DNA of 64,000 nt from Zymoseptoria tritici IPO323 (Eukaryota; Ascomycota; Dothideomycetes; Mycosphaerellales; Mycosphaerellaceae). The stretch's first letter is position 1. Each line of letters starts with the position of its first letter. The translations under genes were made by a program, and so were the position numbers. The notes under the pieces were generated by a model, which saw only the letters and a program-made list of their open reading frames with translations, did no database searches and was not told the origin of the DNA. The DNA lies in assembly GCF_000219625.1 (NCBI RefSeq), contig NC_018212.1, forward strand, positions 1,426,001 to 1,490,000, written 5' to 3'. Below are positions 37,495 to 47,431 of the stretch, piece by piece.

Positions 37495-37665
37495 TGTTGT
37501 AGATCATCAGACTGACCATTAGTGAAGTGCACGTGACTAGTGCTAAGGCATTCCCACACACAGATAGCTAAAGTAAGAATCTTATACTTAAGATTCTCTC
37601 TGCATAACAATATATACCTGCTAATCAGAGGTCCTCTTCCACTCAGCTTAAGTCCAATTACAACA
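37495..37665 (+). repeat. Copia 3' LTR
   Basis: 171 bp, TG..CA ends, preceded by a purine tract at 37486-37494. About 94 percent identical to the 5' LTR. Confidence 0.95.
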
Positions 37666-37670
37666 AAGGG
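37666..37670. repeat. Copia target-site duplication AAGGG, 3' copy
   Basis: Matches 31303-31307. Confidence 0.85.
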
Positions 37671-39865
37671 TACTGTATACTGCTTACTCAGCTCGATTGC
37701 TGACCTACTGCCTTAAAATGCTGCAACTTTCCAACAACAATCTTTCGCCATCACATCATGATACATGCTGCCACGCATTGCTGACATCCTTGAGCCAGTT
37801 TTCGAACAACTTCCGCGCACCGCCATATGTCATCTAAAGACCGTCGGGGAAATCCGGATTCCGCGGGAGATATTTGATCATCTAACCGACGATAGTCTAT
37901 TCTTTCCTTCCTCACATCAGGTTTAACGGCCTTGGCGGGTATGTGACATGCAACGCAGAACGTTCTTGCAATTCTCCAGGGCGCCGATCGTGCCGCTTCA
38001 TGCAGGATTGCTCAAAGCCTCACTGACGAGAGAGGAAATGGGCTGGAGAACTGCGGTATCTGACGGTTCACGGATCTGTTTGCGTTCTTTGTGTCTGCTT
38101 CCAGCGGCACATTAACAGCTTTGCGCCATCGGACTTCTTTCCAGACAGGCACCGCCCACCGTGGAAGGTGAACTCTAAGGGACGCTACTGACGATAGCCG
38201 GGCGAGACGCAGAGACCTGACGACATTCTCGTTCGTTCACTGCAATGACAACACCGAACACCCCATCATCCCGGACGGAACTGTCATTCCACCGCCCGCG
38301 CGTGCGCCGGTCATACAAGATTTGTCCTTACTGCTGCAAACCGGCGGTGCACGTTGCGATCTCGGCTGGCTGCTTCGGGGTCTGGATCGAGGTCCACGCC
38401 AAATTCCGATTTGGTCCAGAACGTTTGGTACTTGCGAGTTTGCCTCCTCAAACCCCATGCTCAGCACAGGTGCCCTTCTGCGCATCGGCTCGAACTTCTG
38501 TAGGCGGACAGCGTATGTGTACTGGCACTGAAAGTACTGTATGAGAGTATCAAGAGGAAATGACCCGACATCCTGGTCGCGGATCAACGACTACTTCCAC
38601 AGACGGCAACTGTGCTGACGCTTGGTCCGAGCTTAGCCTTTCCTTCCGGTGCTTTCGTAGGTCCCGTAGGGTTTGAGTGCCCTCACGACGCTGGACGATG
38701 ACAGCTGAGTGCAGCTATCGAGTAGATGTGTATTGGCTGCTGCTTTCGACACGCCGCTCCTACCAGTCTGACGACCTCGTATGACAGTACTTGTGCATGA
38801 CTAAAAAGGCAGCAAGCTCACTCATATCGAGCCCCTCTGCTCGTGTACAGACAGCCGGACACCCCTACCATTTGCTTCGGACCAGTCTCAAACCTTCTAC
38901 TCCTCCTGTTTTCAAGTAGAGAAACTCCGACTCCGAGAGATGAGGCACACGCCGCGCTAAACCCACCGTACCGTGGATGCCATACTCTCTTCATGGACCG
39001 ACCTCGTGGCAGCCACGCCAGCACGGTGACGACGATTCTCCGGAGAAATGTCTCTGACCTCCACAAGCGTGCAACTCTCACAACGTCAACCACAGCCAAC
39101 GGCTGTGCTCCGAGTTGCGCCACCAGACGTGCAGAACTAGCATTGTGCGCCATCGAGCCCATAATCATGTCTGGAACCAAGACCCTTCTAATGCTACAGG
39201 CAAGCCATCATGCTTGCATGCTACCCAAATCGTCCGCCATGTCTTCTTCATCGATCTTCTCCATGCGCGCTGGCATTCATCAAGCTACTAGCACTGCAAA
39301 TCACCGACCTGTCTCTGCCCACTCCACCTCGCTCTCGTTCCGTTTCTGTCCGTGGCTGCATTCATCGGAGTACATCCGAAGTATTGTGCCACACGAAGAG
39401 GTGGGACCACTTGCTGTCCGTCCGCCTGGTAACAACTCATCTACCGCACTGCCTCGAAGATGTGCATGATCGAGCACGTGTCGACGGCCGACACAAGTAC
39501 GACAACGCTACTGCCACACCAGGAGCACGCTCCGAACGGCCCAGCCTGTGGGCGTACTTTCAGCCCTTCCGATCTCTCCGTCAAAGCGAGCGTTTCAACC
39601 ATCAGCGACAACCGTGAGCCGACAGTTCGGGGACCGACCGGTGGGACGCCAAGGTCACGACGCATAAGTTTTGGGCGATCCCCAAAAGAAGCCCTTGCGA
39701 AGTAGCGACATCATTGGAGCTGCTTCGTCGGGGACATTCTCCACTTCCGCGCAGCGACGGCTAAAAGGTCATAACAAACTGCTGCTTGACGCACGCTTCC
39801 TGCCGTGCCAACCAAGTGGTCGTCCCGCATTGCCCTTTCGATATACATCCGTACTGCCCACCGCC
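37671..39865. other. Gene-poor flank after the copia element
   Basis: 2.2 kb with normal CG content, so not part of the decayed elements. Frames of 116-208 codons on both strands (for example 38843-39469 on +) overlap and lack domains. It may hold a decayed gene, but I cannot support one. The last few hundred bases are the promoter of the regulator at 39866. Confidence 0.45.
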
Positions 39866-42122
39866 ATGCCACAAAATCAACAAGATCAACAACCACGCCG
39901 GTCTGCATCTCCGACCTCGCTTCCACTACAGAGTACCGGCCCCGGCCCAGCAAGACCATTCCCTTCAACTCTGCTCTCCTCGTTGTCTTCCTCGTCAAGA
40001 CAACGGCCACAGCAGCTACAACGGCTGGCACCTCGAGACGAAAAGCCGGCGCAATCCTCGCGAGGGACTTCTGAGCCATCACGCGGTCGCCCTCCAAGAC
40101 TTTCACATCGATCCAGAGCCGGGTGCTGGACGTGCCGTGGAAGAAAGGTATGATAACAACAGAGACTGTTGTATCATGGGTGACGAGTGTGCTAACTTGC
40201 GTGTGTTCAACGCTCAGGTCAAGTGCGACGAGACTCACCCTCGCTGCGGTCCATGTTCGCGGCTCAATCGCGAGTGCGACTGGGAGCACCGATGGGCGTT
40301 CAACGATGCCACTCCTGTAACACAGGGCAAATACGCTAATATAAAGATTTCCGGAAATGTGGTATGGGATCCGTCCGTTCAAGCAAGTAGCTTTCCTCCG
40401 GCTAGTCGAAGACCCGATGATCTACCCGAGTTTGCTGCTCTTACAACCAATGAGGATCGCGAGCGAAAGGCGGAGACAAGACGACCAGGTACATTCTCTG
40501 TCGTAGCCACGCCTGAGAGCTTCTATGATCTCCCCGAATACGCCTGCGTTTCTCCCTCAAATCGACCAAGGGGCACTCATGGTTCATCTCGTGGCGCCCT
40601 AAGTGGCTCAAGACCTGGTTTTGGACGAGCTCAAACTTTTCCAGATCCCAACACCGTACTCCTCGATCGATTCGAAGAGACCTCGCCTACTTCTCTTAGT
40701 CCATCAATCGCAGTTGAAGAAAGTCGATCTGGCAGTGTTCCAGACATCCTCCAACATCTTTCACTGACAACACCGCCTCCACACGCTTCTACTGTCACGA
40801 GCGCACCTCCAACACCAGTGATCGGTCCCGACGATCACCTCCTTAACCACTTCCGCAACTACATTGCACCACGGCTGACCCAACCGCAACTCGATACTCC
40901 TTTCCCGACTCGACCCACCGACATATTCGAGGCAGAGTCCGTCCGCTTCCGACCTCTGTATCACGCGATCTGTGCCATCGCTGGTCTCAACCTCGCTTAC
41001 AACGGGCGCGCTTCGATGGAGGACTCGATGCAACACTATCACCGAGCTCTGGCAGTGCAAAGTACTGCCACCGGAACGCCACAAGACCTTCTATCTGACG
41101 GTGTCTTCTTCCGTCATTTCCTCCTGTTCGTCTACGACATATGCATCCCCATGCAGACTTCATCATCTTCCGGCGAGCTCAGCGGTGCCGACATGTGGGC
41201 CGAACACCTCTCGCACCTCCGCCTCCTCGCTCTCCAGCGATTCCATCGCAACAACGCATCCGAGCCGCACGCACATCTCATCTGGACGATCTGTGAACTG
41301 GACATGTATGCTTGTCTGCTAGGCTACGGAGAATGCGACTTTGTGCAGACCGTGTTGTCACACGGCATGTTACCTCCAATCGAGCGGCAGATTCCACCCG
41401 TGTCGATACCCGGAGAATCACACACCGCACCTTTCGTACCATCAGAAGTACATATTTTCCCCGCCGTCCTACGCCTGAACGAAGGCGTCGTCCTCCGCAC
41501 TGCCAAGATTGCACAAACCGCTCAGATCATCCGCGCCGAAGCCTCCGAATTCGACAGCCTCCCAATACCACCCCAGATTCACGCTCGTTGGCGAGCCGCC
41601 GCCGATGGTCTCAACACCAATCTGCAAGCCTGCTGGGAAGGCGCGAATCCCAGAGGGCTTCTCAATGACCGAGATCTCCCGCAGCGACTCCGGTTCGTAC
41701 TCGAGAACGCCACGCTGCTGTACCACACGGCGACGCTTTACCTGCTTACCACCTTACATCCGTCGCAACCCGCACCACCCACGGTGCTCGTCTCACAACA
41801 TGTCACGTCCATTTTGAATCTCGCGCAGGCTCAAGTAACGCAAATGCGGTCTGCGACGTCGCCACTTTCGATGCGGCCTCAGGTCTTTGCGTTACTGGTA
41901 GCTGCGTTCGCTACACCGCCGGAGCAGGAGTCCACGAGGAGAAGATGTGTGGAGATTATGGAAAGGCTGGAAAGGGGAGGGATTGGAATTGGGGCGAGTC
42001 GGGTCAGGAGGGTTATTAGTACCATGAGAGACTGGAGGGCGGATGAGCACACTGGACAGGGATGGGGATTGGTCGGATTGTTGAGGAGAACAGGCGTTGG
42101 AGTCGTGAATTGTGGTGTTTGA
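39866..42122 (+). CDS. Zn(II)2Cys6 fungal transcription factor
   Basis: Nuclear DNA-binding regulator. Exons 39866-40147 and 40218-42122 give 728 aa. The zinc cluster C-x2-C-x6-C-x6-C-x2-C-x6-C (starting GCWTCRGRK and ending RLNRECDW) is split by the 70-nt intron between the second and third cysteines; splicing (GTATGA..CGCTCAG, branch GCTAAC) restores it. The 90-residue N-terminus is Gln/Ser/Pro/Arg-rich. The remainder is an alpha-helical region with the layout of fungal-specific regulatory domains (for example FRPLYHAICAIAGLNLAYN and LIWTICELDMYACLLGYGE). Target genes are unknown. ATG 39866 has a good context (ACCGCCATGC); the frame is open further upstream. It converges with the kinase gene at 42771. 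Confidence 0.88.
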
Positions 42123-42770
42123 GAAAGAGACTGAGCATTTGCAAGCATGGCGTTCAGGGGACTTGGAACTTTCGCACGATAGCAACAGGGTCAGGTAGCA
42201 CATCTGCATGGAAGGGCTGGGAAACGACGGGGCATTTGCATCGACAGCATCAGGATGAGCGGACTAGGATGAGCGGGCTTTGGAATATTTGCAAGCATTT
42301 GCACGAAAGGAGCTGGAAACAGCTGAAGCGTTGGCGACAACGGCATGGAGACAAGAGGAGATATCTGCATCAAGGCGAGGACACACCATGAATGGATGAG
42401 TTGATGATGAATGCGATGGACAGGATGGGTTGATGGACATACCTTTGCACATAGATGAGTGAACGACCTGTGGCAGCGATGCCCCGCGCAAGCAAATGGC
42501 AGATTTCTGTATGAGCAATGAACGTGCAAACCTTGTATTCGCGACTGTACAGGCCAATGACTTCGCCCAAGCATTCCGTGGCTTGACGATTTCTATCGTG
42601 ACATGGTCTCCATTGCATAATTGAGACCGCCCGCTGATGCTTGAAAATTCATTCATTACGCCCGTGGAATCTCATGCTTGAGATCTGCGAACATTATCCG
42701 CTTGATTCTTCATCCCCAGCCCAGTCATTACAATCATTCACTCATCACGCTCTCCACTTCCGCCAGGAGA
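42123..42770. other. Convergent intergenic region with scattered TTGCA words
   Basis: Between the 3' ends of the regulator and the kinase. Variants of ATTTGCAAGCAT / ATCTGCAT recur about six times at 42135-42375 in irregular spacing. Nothing else is seen. Confidence 0.4.
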
Positions 42771-44888
42771 TCATGCATCCTCCGCCTCTACCCGACACAG
42801 GACCTCCTCCAGAAAGCCTTCTAGCAATCCCTCTACGCCATCGCCCATTCCAACCGGCGCCACGGAGTCCCAGTGTTCGACTTCTGAGAACAGCCTTGAG
42901 ATCTTCGACATGCATTTCCTTATCTGATCGTGAGCTTGTCGGGTCTCCAGCAAGGCGTCCGCGTTCATTTGAGGAGCGGAGCTCGTGCCGTTGGTCAATG
43001 GATTGAAAGTCGAGGAGCTACCGGGACGGCTGTTGCTCAAGGACGATTGGTGTTTCTTTTGAAGTTGGGAGAGTTGGTAGGCTCGGCGGTGGAGGGCCGC
43101 TTCGAGAGCGGGGAGAACGACAGAGGTCAGGGCTGTGACAGGTTGTTCCTGTTGTGGTAGGATTTGACTTTGGTCTTGGCGTTGAGCTCCATTCTGGGCA
43201 TGAGGTTGGAGTGAATGGGTGCTCGACGTGCTACGTGAAGACTCCATCGACGATCGAGGCTCACTGTTTCCACGATCGAGCGGTGGAGGTTGAGATCGAG
43301 GTTGAGAAGGTTGTGCTTCCGTTCGAGAGTTTGACGTAGGAGGTGCGAACATTGGTAATGGCTTTTGGTAGAGCCCGTTGGTGGGAGGAGCCTTGGATGC
43401 GTCAAGAGCGATTGGGATGGAAGCGGCTTGGGGAGTTCTTGGTGCGGGGGTTGTAGCATCTTGGATGGAAAGGTTCTTCATGTATTGCGACATGTCGCTG
43501 GCGATGGACTGTTGGAGAAAGTCGTCGTTGAGGAGGCGTGGCGTGGCAGGAGTGGCAGGAGGTTGTGGCGATAAGTGAGACTCCTCGTTCCGGGGCTGTG
43601 GAGGTGGTGTCTGAGCGACTGGGGGTAGTGAGACCGGTTTGCGAGAGGGAGTAGCGGGGAGAGGGACTTGCGCCGCGCGGTCTGGTGATGAGATTGCCGC
43701 TGGCTTCTTCGACGGCGAGGGAGTTTTCGGTAAAGGTGGAGGCAGCATTGCGCCGCCACGGAGAGTGTCGTCTTCCATCATATTCTCCACGTCCGCCACT
43801 ACCCAGTCATTTTCCTTGTTCGACACGACTCGCTTGGTGGGTGAATGCGGTTGCTGAGAGCTTCGAGCGTTCATACCAGCCTCGTTCATCGTTCGCAGTC
43901 CAGGCGTGTTGTGATTGCGTCGCCCAGCCGGTCTGACAGTCCCGAAATCCCACAGATCCTCCTGATCTCGATCTGACATGGGCGAGGATTCTCGTACGTC
44001 GTCTTCGTCATCATAGTCTTTATCCTCTCGGTGCGTCGCTTGCCACCTCTCGTGACGCTCAATCAATTCTGTCAGATATGCCGTTCGCTTCGCTTTTCGG
44101 ATCCACGGGTGCTTGAGCAGATCTTTCGCGCTCGGCCGTTCTCTTGGCTCCTTTCGTAGACATTTGCCCACAAAGTCTTTGAAGTCCCGACTGAAGTTGC
44201 CCTCCAATGACGGCGCGGGGTTCTTCGGGATCAAGAACAATACCTTCATTGGGTGGATGTCACTGTACGGTGGCTCACCCAGAGCCAACTCCAATGCAGT
44301 GATTCCCAACGACCAAATGTCCGCCTTGTGATCGTAGCCAGACTGCTTGATCACTTCCGGAGCCATCCAAAAAGGTGTGCCAACAAATGTGTTTTTCTTC
44401 GTCATCGTAGCTGTCAATTGTCCCGACACGCCAAAGTCCGCCAACTTGACCTGTCCATTGGCTCCCAGCAGTATGTTGGCGGCTTTGATGTCTCGATGTA
44501 GCTTCCCATCGTTGTGCAAATATTCCAGACCCATCAACAATTCCCGAATGATGATACATATGTAGTCCTCCGGCAGGACGCCAGGCTTGAGCATATCCCC
44601 ACAACTGCCACCTGAACAGAATTCCATGATGATCCACAAGTCGGAACCCTTGAGGTATGAGCCATGGTATTTTGTGACGTATGGCGAGTTGAGGCCCGAC
44701 AGAATGGAGATTTCCTGAATGATGTCGTCGACTTCATCGTCTGCGTTTTCGACATCGATAATCTTTATGGCAACTGACTGGCCCGTCCGCTTATCCACGC
44801 CTTTGTAGACCTTGCCGAAGCTTCCTCCTCCTATACATGCTTGCTTTGTGTAGAGAGCCTCCGGGTCGGCGTGCTGTGCGGTGGCCAT
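42771..44888 (-). CDS. Germinal-centre-kinase (Ste20/MST) family Ser/Thr protein kinase
   Basis: Intronless, 705 aa. The kinase domain is at about residues 14-265: P-loop IGGGSFGKVYKG, VAIKIID Lys, HRDIKAANILL, DFGVSGQ, activation segment TKKNTFVGTPFWMAPEVIKQSGYDHKADIWSLG. A linker YLTELIERHERWQ is followed by a long disordered Pro/Ser/Thr-rich region and a helical C-terminus (about residues 590-705). This layout is that of GCK-III kinases (Kic1/Nak1/POD-6 or SID1 class), which act upstream of NDR kinases in polarity, septation and cell-wall control. Which of these paralogues it is cannot be fixed without a tree. Divergent from the peptidase at 45476. Confidence 0.93.
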   Translation of the reverse strand: MATAQHADPEALYTKQACIGGGSFGKVYKGVDKRTGQSVAIKIIDVENADDEVDDIIQEISILSGLNSPYVTKYHGSYLKGSDLWIIMEFCSGGSCGDMLKPGVLPEDYICIIIRELLMGLEYLHNDGKLHRDIKAANILLGANGQVKLADFGVSGQLTATMTKKNTFVGTPFWMAPEVIKQSGYDHKADIWSLGITALELALGEPPYSDIHPMKVLFLIPKNPAPSLEGNFSRDFKDFVGKCLRKEPRERPSAKDLLKHPWIRKAKRTAYLTELIERHERWQATHREDKDYDDEDDVRESSPMSDRDQEDLWDFGTVRPAGRRNHNTPGLRTMNEAGMNARSSQQPHSPTKRVVSNKENDWVVADVENMMEDDTLRGGAMLPPPLPKTPSPSKKPAAISSPDRAAQVPLPATPSRKPVSLPPVAQTPPPQPRNEESHLSPQPPATPATPRLLNDDFLQQSIASDMSQYMKNLSIQDATTPAPRTPQAASIPIALDASKAPPTNGLYQKPLPMFAPPTSNSRTEAQPSQPRSQPPPLDRGNSEPRSSMESSRSTSSTHSLQPHAQNGAQRQDQSQILPQQEQPVTALTSVVLPALEAALHRRAYQLSQLQKKHQSSLSNSRPGSSSTFNPLTNGTSSAPQMNADALLETRQAHDQIRKCMSKISRLFSEVEHWDSVAPVGMGDGVEGLLEGFLEEVLCRVEAEDA

Positions 44889-45475
44889 GTTGGCGGGTAG
44901 GGAAGAGTGGTCGGCAGCGGAGGTGGACTCGAGGATGTCGATGGAGAAGTGGCCGTGGTATTATGCGGTGCGTAATATAGCAAGCGGTAAGACTGCACGG
45001 AGATGTGGGCGGCCGTCGCTCCTTCTAGCGAGGTGATAGCATCAAAGCATGGACAGCGGCGTAATCTCGATCTCGTAGAGGTCCATATGCGGTGCTTGCT
45101 GGTCGGCTTGCTGATCTTAACGGCGCCTTGTCTGGGATCGCACGTGGTTGCTCCCCGCGGTTGGAAAAGAGGGCGCCTGTTTGCGGAGAGTGAAAGGACG
45201 ACTTGGATGTAGAGTAGTTTGGGACTGTATGGCAAAGCGGTGCTGCGGGTAGAATGGAATGTTCATAAACAATTGGACAGGGATCTGGTCGGTTGCTTCA
45301 AGTGCTGTGTTTGCGTGGGCGCGTCAACATCGTGGTCTCTCCGCCAATTATCGGTCGAGTCGTGTCCCCACCACCGTTCGTTCCTGCATGACCCTGGCTC
45401 TCCTAGCCAACCAATTCTTACGGACCTATACCACCTCTGCTCTTCTCCTACACTATAACATTGTACACAAACATC
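44889..45475. promoter_or_regulatory. Divergent promoter region of the kinase and the M20 peptidase
   Basis: 587 bp between two start codons. Frames here are short and overlapping. No motif that I can name with confidence. Confidence 0.5.
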
Positions 45476-46754
45476 ATGAGGTTACTGCTTGGAAGATGGA
45501 TAGCGCTGGTCGCATCGACCTGTCTCGCATCGGGCGCTCAGGAACCTCTCTTATTATCGACAGCAGGGAAGCAGCTGATCTTGAAGGATGACCTCATTGC
45601 TTTTCATAAGAATCTCACCCAGATCGAGTCCATCTCTGGCAACGAGAAGGAGGTTGGCGAGTGGCTGCTCGCCAGTCTGAAAGCACAAGGCTACCACGTT
45701 GAGAAGCAAGAAGTGCAGAAGAAGCCGGAGAGATTCAACGTGTTGGCTTGGCCAGGCGAGAAGAGGGACGCCAAAGTGGTGCTGAGTTCACACATTGATA
45801 CTGTGAGTAGAGAATGGCAACATGATCCGAACATCAGGCTGAGATATCCATGTAAAGGTCCCTCCCTTCCTCCCGTATAAATACACTTCCAATGGATCCC
45901 ACTCGACCATCTTCGGCCGCGGCTCCGTGGATGCCAAAGGAAGTGTGGCCACTCAGATCATCGCCGTAAATGAGCTTTTGTCCGCCGGATCCATCAACCC
46001 AGACGATGTAGGCGTACTTTTCGTCGTGGGCGAAGAAGTCGGAGGAGCAGGTATGCGTGCCGCCAACAATCTGGATCTCCACCCGCAAGCGATCATCTTT
46101 GGCGAGCCGACAGAGGGCAAGCTCGCGTCTGGCCACAAGGGCATATTACAAATCGTACTCAGCGCCAAAGGTAAGTCTGGACACAGCGGATATCCGTGGC
46201 TAGGTCGGAGTGCGAATGAGGTACTCGTTCGCTCCCTCGGAGCTTTGATCAATCTGGGCGAGAAGCTCCCCAAGAGCGATAAGTATGGTACCACCACATT
46301 CAATCTCGGACGCATGGAAGGTGGCGTTGCTGGGAATGTGATTGCCGAGATGGCGAACGCCAGCGTTGCAGTGCGTATTGCTGCTGGAGAACCGGAGGAG
46401 GTCGAGACAGCCGTCACGAAGGCCATCCACCATGCAGTGCAAGAGTTCCTCGAAGATGGCAAGCTCGAGGCGGAGGATGTGATCGACATTGACTTCAGTG
46501 GGCAAGGCTACGGGCCCATCGCCATTGACGCGGATGTTCCTGGTTTCGATGTCTTCACGGTGAATTACGGGACAGATATTCCGTGGTTGAAGAAGACAGT
46601 CGAGGATCAAAAGCGGTATCTGTACGGGCCTGGTTCGATTCTGGTGGCTCACAGTGCGAACGAGGAGATCTTGGAAAGTGATCTATTTGCCGCTGTGGAA
46701 GATTACCAGAGGATCATTCTCCATGCGCTGGGCAAGGGCGAGGAGAAGAAGTGA
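45476..46754 (+). CDS. Secreted M20 metallopeptidase (carboxypeptidase S / ArgE-like)
   Basis: Two exons, 45476-45802 and 45858-46754, give 407 aa. Signal peptide MRLLLGRWIALVASTCLASG. Two-metal catalytic motifs are SSHIDTVPP (His and Asp ligand region, made by splicing across the 55-nt intron), GRGSVDAKG (bridging Asp), VVGEEVGG (Glu-Glu, general base and ligand), GEPTEGK, and HSANEEI (C-terminal His ligand). The dimerisation lid starts near GHKGILQIVLSAKGKSGHSGYP. It probably releases a C-terminal amino acid or deacylates an N-acyl amino acid outside the cell or in the vacuole; substrate not deducible. The stop codon sits inside a heptamer repeat. Confidence 0.9.
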
Positions 46755-46785
46755 GAAGTGAGAAGTGAGAAGTGAGAAGTGAGAA
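46751..46785 (+). repeat. (GTGAGAA)5 heptamer repeat over the peptidase stop codon
   Basis: Five perfect 7-bp copies; the TGA stop (46752-46754) is in the first. A unit not divisible by 3 means slippage could only change the 3' UTR. Confidence 0.95.
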
Positions 46786-47431
46786 GTAAGAGGTGATAAG
46801 AGATCGAAAGTCATGTACAGTGATAGACGAAGCGATATGGACTCGAGTATGCTGATGAAGCAAATGTATGTAGGATCTCGAACGACAAACCTTCCGACAC
46901 GATAGGACTTGCGACACACGAAAGAGATGGAAATCCACATGAGGTGAGGTGACAATTTCAGCACTTCGCCAACAAAAAGTGATCCAACAAAAGGTGATTC
47001 GAGCTTCGCGCTCCTGCTTCTTTCACCCTTGCCAGCGGGCGGGCTGTTGCCTTATTTCTTGTCGAGACTTCATCTCTTCTCCGCAGCTTTCACACCCTTC
47101 ATCCCGCACCCTTCTCATCCTACCACTTTGCTCGCACCTCACCTCACCGCCGTGAGCTCCGCATCGGAAGAGCCTTTCATTATCGTGGTGAAGGGCAGCC
47201 ATCACCAATCTCGGCTACAGCAGCACTGCTTCCTGGATCACGACTCTCTCCGCAGCACCTCACTTCACTTCCTCGCTTCGACTTCGCTGGCAATTGCAGG
47301 CCTCATTCCTCGGACCCCACAGCTGTCAGCTTGCAACACTCGCGTGTTCTTGCCATTGAAGCTCCGCTCGCAACCCCTCGACATTCTTCACTTCTTGCTG
47401 TCATCGCATCACAAATGCAGAATTGCTCGAC
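46786..47431. other. Intergenic, promoter of the gene at 47432
   Basis: Pyrimidine-rich, with small shadow frames. Nothing recognised. Confidence 0.45.

Larger units (their letters stand above)
31308..37665 (+). mobile_element. Ty1/copia LTR retrotransposon, complete structure, mutationally dead
   Basis: 6358 bp with two 171-bp LTRs (TGTTGT..ACAACA), 5-bp TSD, primer-binding site after the 5' LTR and a purine tract (AGGGGAG) before the 3' LTR. The internal part runs gag, protease, integrase, RT and RNase H in sense, the copia order. It is full of TAG stops from CAG or TGG and has almost no CG dinucleotide. Motifs remain readable: zinc knuckle at 32429-32470, protease DSG at 32714-32722, RT YVDN at 35345-35356, RNase H (STKAEYLSLTKATREV) near 35960. 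Between pol and the 3' LTR is about 1.2 kb of extra sequence holding a tRNA-like relic and an antisense ORF. Confidence 0.93.

Noticed and set aside
38843..39469. Plus-strand 208-codon frame
   Set aside because: Composition is irregular, there is no domain, and competing frames exist on both strands.
42135..42375. Short TTGCA-word cluster as a regulatory array
   Set aside because: Spacing and sequence are irregular; not distinguishable from chance by eye.
47423..47431. Start of the F-box-like protein at 47423
   Set aside because: That codon is TTG; the first ATG is at 47432.
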